From: Euryarchaeota archaeon UBA103
GTDB lineage: Archaea > Thermoplasmatota > Poseidoniia > Poseidoniales > Thalassarchaeaceae
Assembly: GCA_002506825.1 (NCBI GenBank)
Contig: DAYH01000023.1
Location: 24,399-88,398 of the forward strand
DNA length: 64,000 nt
Direction of reading: 5' to 3'
Made by a program: the position numbers and the translations under genes
Shown: positions 58,686 through 64,000 of the stretch, piece after piece
Position numbering within the stretch: position 1 is the first letter of the stretch
Layout: each line of letters opens with the position of its first letter
Notes under the pieces: generated by a model
Seen by the model: the letters and a program-made list of their open reading frames with translations, nothing else
What the model was told of the DNA's origin: nothing
Database searches by the model: none

Positions 58686-59777
58686 ATGGCGGAGCACGGG
58701 CGCATACACAACTTCGGAGCGGGGCCAGCTGTCCTCCCACTGGAAGTGGTGAAGGATGTGGCGTCCTCTTTGCCCAACCTGAGTGGGAGTGGTTTCGGGC
58801 TACTTGAGGTGTCACACCGAAGTACGTTCTTTCAAGAAGTCATAGACTCGGCCATGGGCAGGGTCAGGAGAATACTGTCCGTACCGGATGACTACCACAT
58901 ACTATTCCTCCAGGGAGGGGCTTCGACCCAGTTCTACATGACTGCCCTGAATCTTCTTGGGGACGGTGACAAGGCCGACTTCCTAGTAACGGGGGGGTGG
59001 TCGCAGAAGGCCCTCAAGGAAGCCAACAGAATAGGTGACTGCGTGGCATCGTGGGATGACTCAGACAGGGGATTCAAATCTGTCCCCGTGAATGGTGAGT
59101 TCGAAGTCAGAGAAGACGCGACATACGTTCACTACACCTCCAACAACACACTATTCGGAACCCAGTACCACAGGGCCCCTGATGTAGGTCAAGGACACCT
59201 AGTGGTAGACGCAAGCTCGGATATCTGTGGCGTTCCGATAGACGTCTCCGCCCATGATGTGATCTATGCGGGAGCCCAAAAGAACCTAGGTCCCAGTGGA
59301 GTCACACTGGTGATTCTCTCTCCCTGGGCTGTTTCTAGAATAGGGGAGGGCCTTCCCACGATGCTTGACTACAGAACCCACATCTCCAAGGGGTCGATGT
59401 TCAACACGCCGAACACATTCGGGATTTTCGTCTTGGACAGGGTCCTCTCATGGGTGGAGGAAAACGGGGGGCTCCAAGGGGCTATTGAGAGGAACAGGGC
59501 CAAGTCCGCATTGCTCTACGAGGAGCTGGACAGGACCCCCTTCTGGATTCCTCATGCTGATACCGAGTCCCGGTCTGTGATGAATGTCACATGGAGGATG
59601 AGGGAAGAGGAACTGGAGCGTGTTTTTCTCGAAGAGGCGAACGAGGCGGGCCTTGGTGGCCTCAAGGGGCATAGGAGCGTTGGAGGGATCAGGGCCAGTC
59701 TGTACAATGGCTGTCCTATCGGGAGCGTTGAGGCGTTAGTTGACTTCATGAGGAGATTTGAGTCGATTCATGGGTAG
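58686..59777 (+). CDS. serC: Phosphoserine aminotransferase
   Basis: PLP enzyme converting 3-phosphohydroxypyruvate to phosphoserine. The 363-residue product has HNFGAGPAVLPLEV at the N-terminus, LLEVSHRSTFFQEV, FLQGGASTQFYM, the Schiff-base Lys199 in YAGAQKNLGPSG, and YRTHISKGSMFNTPNTF. ATG 58686 gives the usual family start; 42 upstream codons would overlap divergent pdxT. SerB-like phosphatase and a SerK-like protein elsewhere in the window belong to the same metabolite area. Overlaps deoC by 8 nt. Confidence 0.95.
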   Translation: MAEHGRIHNFGAGPAVLPLEVVKDVASSLPNLSGSGFGLLEVSHRSTFFQEVIDSAMGRVRRILSVPDDYHILFLQGGASTQFYMTALNLLGDGDKADFLVTGGWSQKALKEANRIGDCVASWDDSDRGFKSVPVNGEFEVREDATYVHYTSNNTLFGTQYHRAPDVGQGHLVVDASSDICGVPIDVSAHDVIYAGAQKNLGPSGVTLVILSPWAVSRIGEGLPTMLDYRTHISKGSMFNTPNTFGIFVLDRVLSWVEENGGLQGAIERNRAKSALLYEELDRTPFWIPHADTESRSVMNVTWRMREEELERVFLEEANEAGLGGLKGHRSVGGIRASLYNGCPIGSVEALVDFMRRFESIHG

Positions 59778-60504
59778 TGTGAGCATGGAAAATGAGGATA
59801 TAATCCGGATATTGGACCTCACACTACTGGACAGGGGCGCGTCAGAGGAGGATCTGATTGGGCTGTGCGAGAGAGCGGTTGCCCATGGCACTGCCGCGGT
59901 CTGCGTCTTTTCAGAGCATGTTGGATTCGTCAGGAGCCTCCTCCCAGAAGAGGTGAGAGTAGCCTCCGTGGTGGGTGGCTTCCCAGTGGGATGGAGGGAT
60001 CCATCAGAGGTTTCGAGGGCCATATCCCAGTCTGTTGACGAGGGGGCTGATGAGATAGACTGCGTCTTGGAGCCCAAGCAGCAGGATGGTTTTCCCGGGG
60101 AGGCTGAACTGGCCCTCCTACTAGCCATGAGGGAGGCGTCAAGAGACAAGACCCTCAAGGTGATCATAGAAACCCCCCTTCTGGATGAACATTCGATTAG
60201 AGCAACAAGCAGGTTGGCCATGGCCTCTGGGGCTGATTTCGTAAAAACCTGCACGGGCAAGAGAGGAGACTGCACTGACGAGGATGCCAGAATACTCTCC
60301 ATGGAGGCGAACAGGCACCTCGTGACGATGGGAGAGAGGAAGGGAGTGAAGATCTCAGGGGGGATAAGGAAAACAGAGGACGCCCGGAGGATGCTCTCAA
60401 TAATGCAGAAGGAAGGCATATCCACGGGCAATCCGAATGAGTCCAGAATAGGTGCCTCATCATTGCTGGATGACCTAATTGATGGTGGGCTCGGCAGGAA
60501 TTGA
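59770..60504 (+). CDS. deoC: Deoxyribose-phosphate aldolase whose end overlaps an antisense tRNA
   Basis: Class I aldolase cleaving 2-deoxyribose 5-phosphate. The 244 residues show the TIM-barrel motifs DLTLLD, ASVVGGFPVG, ADEIDCVLEP, the Schiff-base Lys159 in ADFVKTCTGK and GVKISGGIR. The last seven codons (GGLGRN and stop) lie inside the 3' half of tRNA-Val(CAC) on the other strand. ATG 59770 gives an ATGGGTAG overlap with serC; ATG 59785 is an alternative. Member of the serC-deoC unit. Confidence 0.92.
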   Translation: MGSVSMENEDIIRILDLTLLDRGASEEDLIGLCERAVAHGTAAVCVFSEHVGFVRSLLPEEVRVASVVGGFPVGWRDPSEVSRAISQSVDEGADEIDCVLEPKQQDGFPGEAELALLLAMREASRDKTLKVIIETPLLDEHSIRATSRLAMASGADFVKTCTGKRGDCTDEDARILSMEANRHLVTMGERKGVKISGGIRKTEDARRMLSIMQKEGISTGNPNESRIGASSLLDDLIDGGLGRN

Positions 60505-60558
60505 ACCTGCGATCTTCGCCATGTGAAGGCGACGTCATAACCCCTAGACCACGAGCCC
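60483..60558 (-). tRNA. tRNA-Val (CAC)
   Basis: Acceptor GGGCTCG pairs with CGAGCCC. The anticodon stem TCGCC/GGCGA encloses TTCACAT with anticodon CAC. T-arm GCAGG TTCAATT CCTGC, discriminator A, CCA encoded (TGG at 60483-60485 on plus). Its 3' 22 bp are antisense to the deoC end. Confidence 0.95.
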
Positions 60559-60600
60559 CGTGTCTCGCGAAAGAGCTGTGCAGATAAGGATGGTGAGGGC

Positions 60601-60608
60601 TAAATTAT
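60601..60608 (+). promoter_or_regulatory. TATA-like element of the thioredoxin-CcdA gene
   Basis: TAAATTAT is centred about 28 bp before the ATG at 60633, which supports that start and a near-leaderless mRNA. Confidence 0.45.
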
Positions 60609-60632
60609 TCCTTTCAGGGTGATAGAAATCTG

Positions 60633-62186
60633 ATGAAATCAGAGATTTTGCACTCAATAGAGAAGAAAACATTCACCCACTGTAATGAAAAAGAACTCGA
60701 CACTTCACAATGCATGAGTGAGCCAGAAAGAGTCTCGCTGACTCAAAGGCTAGATTTCAGTATCCTCAGGGAGGGCGACACCTGGAGGGCTTTCGGCGTC
60801 GCTGTCGTGCTGTTCTGCGTCATTGGATATTCCTCACTATCGCTTTTCGGAATGACTTCGTCGATATACGGGGTCTCTGGAGACGTCAACGAGGTGTACG
60901 ATTTCGAAGCTCAATCAATGAACAGGACCGGCATTGACAGCATTATCGCCGATGAGAACGGCACTGTTCAGTTGAGTTCCCAGAGAGGGAGTGTCGTTAT
61001 CCTAGACTTCATGGCAGTGGATTGTGCAAACTGTCACTATGTGCAAGAACATATTCAGAGTAATATCGCAGAGTGGAGCGATCTCGAGGGAGAATATCCG
61101 GTGATAGTGATTTCAGTGGCCGCTTGGTACGGTTTGGAAACATTCGCGCAGATCAATTCGACCTTCGGGGACCATGATTCTGAGAAATTCATGAATTGGA
61201 CCGTGGTGAACGGCGGACCCGAATCAATAATCCTGGAAAACGGATCGAGGGGCGACATAGTCGAATACTACTCTGCTCAACTAATCCCATTGGTCCTGGT
61301 AATTGACCATGAAGGATATGTGGTAGCGAAGGAAAACACTGGGACGCCCTTGGACAGGTGGGGGGCTTTTGACAACGCGGTTCTGAAGGCCAATGAGGGC
61401 GATGCAGAGGACCTCAGGATCGGCATAGCGAAATCAGACAGGTCAGTCACAGGCGTATTCATCATCGGACTGTTCCTCGGAGTATTGGTGTACTTCTCCC
61501 CTTGCGCCTTCCCAGTCCTGCCTTCGTACATCACCTACTACCTCAGCCTGGGGATGAGGGAGGAGGAGTTGCATGCAGAGGGGAAGATAAGCGGGAGGAT
61601 GCCCGGTTCATTCGAGATCGGGGGCTTTGCCGCTCTCGGGCAACTGACCTTTTTCGTGTCCGTTGGGATAGTCATCTTCGGGTTGAGCGAGATCGTCAAC
61701 CTATCAGGGACCTTGCACACCATAGCTATCGGAATTGCATGCCTGCTAGTGGTACTGGGTAGCCTGATGCTTCTTGGGTGGACCAGTGAGATGATGTCTT
61801 TCGTGCAGAGGTGGTTGGACAGGTACCAGACGGTGGAGTCCGATGAGGTTTTCACACCACGGAGAAACATGTTCCTGTGGGGAATAGGATACTCGGCCGC
61901 GTCAGTGGATTGTACGGCAGCCGCGGTTTTCCCGTTCGTGGCATGGTTGGCGGTCGTTGGAGAGGGGGCCTTCGTGGCTGGCCTCGGCGGATTGATCCTC
62001 TCTGTGACCCTGCTGATGGTGATGGTGACGGTACTTGTCGGGATGGGGCGGCAGGCGATGATCAGCTTCCTCAGGAGATCCACCGGGGTGGTCAAGGCGA
62101 CTGGCTCTTGGATGATGATCTTCGCTGGTTTGGGGCTCTTGGTCTACCTGACTCAGACCGAGGCAGTTTCCGGAATAATCGGTTGA
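60633..62186 (+). CDS. Thioredoxin-like/CcdA (DsbD-type) fusion protein
   Basis: The 517-residue membrane protein likely moves reducing power across the membrane to extracytoplasmic thiols. Order: a helix at about 52-75, an outward thioredoxin-like domain (about 90-255) with CxxC C131-AN-C134 (MAVDCANCHYVQ), then a CcdA/DsbD-gamma-type six-helix part with YFSPCAFPVLPSY and ASVDCTAAAVFPF, the two membrane Cys. In bacterial DsbD the thioredoxin domain is C-terminal, so the order here is reversed. It could serve the SCO1 or other CxxC proteins. A second possible start is ATG 60714. Confidence 0.86.
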   Translation: MKSEILHSIEKKTFTHCNEKELDTSQCMSEPERVSLTQRLDFSILREGDTWRAFGVAVVLFCVIGYSSLSLFGMTSSIYGVSGDVNEVYDFEAQSMNRTGIDSIIADENGTVQLSSQRGSVVILDFMAVDCANCHYVQEHIQSNIAEWSDLEGEYPVIVISVAAWYGLETFAQINSTFGDHDSEKFMNWTVVNGGPESIILENGSRGDIVEYYSAQLIPLVLVIDHEGYVVAKENTGTPLDRWGAFDNAVLKANEGDAEDLRIGIAKSDRSVTGVFIIGLFLGVLVYFSPCAFPVLPSYITYYLSLGMREEELHAEGKISGRMPGSFEIGGFAALGQLTFFVSVGIVIFGLSEIVNLSGTLHTIAIGIACLLVVLGSLMLLGWTSEMMSFVQRWLDRYQTVESDEVFTPRRNMFLWGIGYSAASVDCTAAAVFPFVAWLAVVGEGAFVAGLGGLILSVTLLMVMVTVLVGMGRQAMISFLRRSTGVVKATGSWMMIFAGLGLLVYLTQTEAVSGIIG

Positions 62187-62241
62187 CCTAGCTGGTTTGA
62201 GCCACGCGAAATGATTTCAACGAGCGCCCCTCAGGACTATC

Positions 62242-62643
62242 GTGGAAGTCGAGCTGGTGCCCATCTCCTGGTTGAAGCCCCATGAGGAGGTCAAGCCCAG
62301 CAACGTGGACTCCTTGCACGACATAACACTCCGTTGGAACGCATACACCAAGCCCCTGCTGGTGGATGGGCGCACCGGAACGATCCTCGATGGCCACCAC
62401 AGGTACCACGTGGGGCTCAGGATCGGCTTGCTCCGCCTCCCAGTCATCAAGGTCGACTACCTGGATGACGAAGGAATCGAGCTGGACATCTGGCCGGGGA
62501 GCGACTTGGATTCACTGACGAAGCAGGAGGTGGTGGAGATGGCCCTCTCGGGGAAACTGTATCCGCCCAAGACAAGCAGGCATCGATACAGCGATTACCT
62601 CCCTGCTATCGCTGTCCCCCTCGATAGCATGAGATCCGAATAG
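62242..62643 (+). CDS. SerK/ParB-like nucleotidyl-fold protein
   Basis: The 133-residue protein has a ParB/sulfiredoxin-like core: LVPISWLKPHEEVKPSNVD in pieces, the hallmark ILDGHHRYHVGLRIG near residue 50, and LPVIKVDYLDDEGIELDIW. DGHHR plus an early Glu after the first strand is what archaeal ADP-dependent free serine kinase (SerK) shows; ParB-type CTPases and related proteins share the fold. The serine kinase idea is attractive because serC lies 2.5 kb upstream, but it is inference. GTG start at 62242; the last gene of the GC-rich block. Confidence 0.72.
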   Translation: MEVELVPISWLKPHEEVKPSNVDSLHDITLRWNAYTKPLLVDGRTGTILDGHHRYHVGLRIGLLRLPVIKVDYLDDEGIELDIWPGSDLDSLTKQEVVEMALSGKLYPPKTSRHRYSDYLPAIAVPLDSMRSE

Positions 62644-62725
62644 TAGTCGCATAATTTGGGATTCTCAACCAAACCTACCACTGATGTATTGTCTATATAG
62701 TCCCGGAGTAGTATCCGATATACAT

Positions 62726-63772
62726 TCACTCTATAATTTCTATAGAGTCCCTGTGCGACTGAATATTGAGAAGCTCTTCTCCCATGTTTATTGAATAAGC
62801 ACACATCCTTCTAATTGATTCAGAAAAACGAACCAAAAACAATACTTCAGAAGGATCCAATTCAGACGAAACCAAGTCAATTTCGAAATCGTCCAAATCA
62901 TTTATAGCGGCAATAAGTTGTTCTTTGGCCGTATGGATCTCTGAAATTTTTCTTCTCCTCAGATTTGAAATTAACAACTTAATTGAGGATTTCCAGGTTT
63001 GTATTGACGCCATCGGTACGGAATTTATTGATATTGGGGAGTCGGCAGACCTATTCAAGGAAAGTTTGCAAAGTGCATATGAGTGGTCTCCCATCCTTTC
63101 CAATGACCTGACGACTTTCCCAATCTCGGAGGCTTCCCACCTTGAGGTCCCCAGCGAGTCTTCGATACTGGCGGATTCCAGTATCTGGCCGACTTGCCTC
63201 TCCAGGAGCAGTCTTATTGCATCAACCTCTTGTTCTCTGTCATGACAGTCCTCTAGGATTTCTTTGCCCCCTCCTGACAGCACATCTATGACATCTCTGA
63301 TCTGACTGGATATCAGGAGGTACATCCTATTTAGACTGGAATAAAGTGGCATTTCCGAGGGATTGAGAAGATTGATCATCTCCATGCTGAATTCCGTCTC
63401 AGCGGATATCTCCACCCCTCTGGTGGAATTGATGAATTTTCTGAATGTTTTCCTAAGACTCCTATCGAAACCCTTTTTCGATTTTATTCTAATTACCTGT
63501 GAGCCCGCCAAGTATGAACCGACTAAGTGGTCATAGACCATTTCCCCTGGAATCTTGCTGAGGTCTAACTCAACCAATCTCCTTCTGACTAATGACGTTG
63601 CCTCGGGAATAATCCTCAGGGTACCTGAAGGTCGCCATTCAATCCTGACTTGGTCCTTCGCAACGAGACCGTGTTCATTGATCCATTTTTTGGGCAGGCT
63701 AACTATGTATGTCGAGCCCCCTGTCAGTTGAACTTTTCTAATTTCTGACTTTGGGGGCTTTCCTTGGCTCAC
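62726..63772 (-). CDS. AbrB-PhoU phosphate-signalling regulator
   Basis: The 348-residue protein has an N-terminal AbrB/SpoVT-like DNA-binding fold (VQLTGGSTYIVSLPKKWINEHGL, about 14-37) and two PhoU-like helical repeats (about 120-340) with SEIGKVVRSLERMGDHSYALC. This archaeal architecture is linked to phosphate uptake control. It is divergent from a PiT-type permease, which fits. GTG start at 63772; a CTATTTAG element on this strand is centred 26 bp upstream, and repeats in the intergenic space may be its own operator. Confidence 0.85.
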   Translation of the reverse strand: MSQGKPPKSEIRKVQLTGGSTYIVSLPKKWINEHGLVAKDQVRIEWRPSGTLRIIPEATSLVRRRLVELDLSKIPGEMVYDHLVGSYLAGSQVIRIKSKKGFDRSLRKTFRKFINSTRGVEISAETEFSMEMINLLNPSEMPLYSSLNRMYLLISSQIRDVIDVLSGGGKEILEDCHDREQEVDAIRLLLERQVGQILESASIEDSLGTSRWEASEIGKVVRSLERMGDHSYALCKLSLNRSADSPISINSVPMASIQTWKSSIKLLISNLRRRKISEIHTAKEQLIAAINDLDDFEIDLVSSELDPSEVLFLVRFSESIRRMCAYSINMGEELLNIQSHRDSIEIIE

Positions 63773-63895
63773 GTTAAAACACTATAGGACTTAACTAAAT
63801 AGTTTTTTATTCAGAGTAGTATAGCGAAAATTAACTAAACTATATATTCAATATATTTTTTAATCAATATACTAGATATATTTCGCTATGTCCAT
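63773..63895. promoter_or_regulatory. Bidirectional phoU-like/pit promoter region with repeats
   Basis: This A/T-rich 123 bp holds a direct repeat TTAACTAAA (63791-63799 and 63831-63839, 40 bp apart). It also holds an inverted pair ATAGCGAAA (63821-63829) and TTTCGCTAT (63881-63889). TATA-like elements fit leaderless starts in both directions: CTAAATAG at 63795-63802 for the regulator and ATATACTA at 63867-63874 for the permease. The first repeat overlaps the regulator's TATA, so autoregulation is plausible. Confidence 0.5.
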
Positions 63896-64000
63896 ATGGA
63901 ACCGATAATGTGGCTCGTCCTGATTCTTGCAACTGCTGTTTGTGCCTACATGGCATGGAACATTGGAGCGAATGACGTAGCGAATGCGATGGGGACTTCT
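63896..64000 (+). CDS. pit: PiT-family inorganic phosphate transporter (partial, N-terminus)
   Basis: The first 35 codons of a gene cut by the window end. The sequence is MEPIMWLVLILATAVCAYM, a membrane helix, followed by NIGANDVANAMGTS, the PiT (PF01384) signature for phosphate permeases. The ATG at 63896 is the right distance from the TATA-like element. It is divergent from the PhoU-like regulator, which probably controls it. Confidence 0.9.
   Translation, partial: MEPIMWLVLILATAVCAYMAWNIGANDVANAMGTS

Noticed and set aside
58608..58709. 34-residue N-terminal extension of PdxT
   Set aside because: PdxT family sequence begins at MVRVGLVMLQG; the extension would consume the space shared with the serC promoter.

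Overview
The window reads as a dense chromosomal segment of a euryarchaeon. The closest fit I can infer is a planktonic Marine Group II/III type (Poseidoniales or relatives, Thermoplasmatota). The archaeal core is clear: transcription factor B, the small subunit of DNA polymerase D (DP1), archaeal PheRS alpha and TyrRS, split GMP synthase, HMG-CoA synthase, a NOB1-like nuclease, ribosomal proteins eL37/eL42/eS27, aIF2-alpha, Nop10 and a PAC2 chaperone. It is mixed with an aerobic heterotroph's toolkit: two acyl-CoA dehydrogenases including a glutaryl-CoA dehydrogenase type, ETF alpha/beta, the glycine cleavage system, SCO1 proteins, a Rieske protein, and many secreted or anchored proteins. The assignment is an inference; no rRNA is present. 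No intergenic gap reaches 300 bp. I see no insertion sequence, CRISPR array or phage genes.

Layout. 0-2.4 kb: secreted calcium-binding repeat protein. 2.4-4 kb: tRNA-Asn, GMP synthase subunit B and PurE. 4-11.4 kb: glycine cleavage genes gcvPB, gcvPA and gcvT with unknown genes between them. 11.5-13.8 kb: TFB, a 30-codon leaderless small ORF, an SDR protein and a Rieske protein. 13.8-24.8 kb: an envelope cluster (CocE-like hydrolase, two anchored proteins whose mature chains should begin with His, two LVIVD-repeat proteins, two SCO1-like lipoproteins, a YHYH protein). 24.7-31 kb: pheS, folD, the sufS-sufE-sufT operon, tRNAs, a VTT membrane protein. 31-38 kb: NOB1, TatA, MoaD-like, a phosphatase, DP1, PncC-like, a PCMT-like protein and a class II CCA-adding enzyme. 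38-50 kb: a GcvH-like protein without the lipoyl lysine, acyl-CoA dehydrogenases, HMG-CoA synthase, TyrRS, ETF, beta-propeller proteins, PurF. 50-54.7 kb: the ribosomal and translation operon. 54.6-62.6 kb: sulfur carrier, Fe-S nuclease with OB domains, COG2108-type radical SAM, PdxT, SerC, DeoC, a thioredoxin-CcdA fusion and a SerK/ParB-like protein; the later part is visibly richer in G+C. 62.7-64 kb: an AbrB-PhoU regulator divergent from a PiT phosphate permease cut by the window edge.

Gene expression style. Several first genes of transcription units have an A/T-rich TATA-like element centred about 26 bp before the start codon, consistent with leaderless mRNAs. Genes inside operons instead show short Shine-Dalgarno-like purine runs or 4-8 nt stop/start overlaps. 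I used these patterns to choose starts. All seven tRNA genes encode their own CCA end.

The most interesting material is the 15.9-22.7 kb envelope cluster, which looks like an undescribed surface copper-handling or redox system; the GcvH homologue lacking its lipoylation site; the Fe-S nuclease fused to OB-fold modules; and the eL42 protein that has lost its zinc-finger cysteines.
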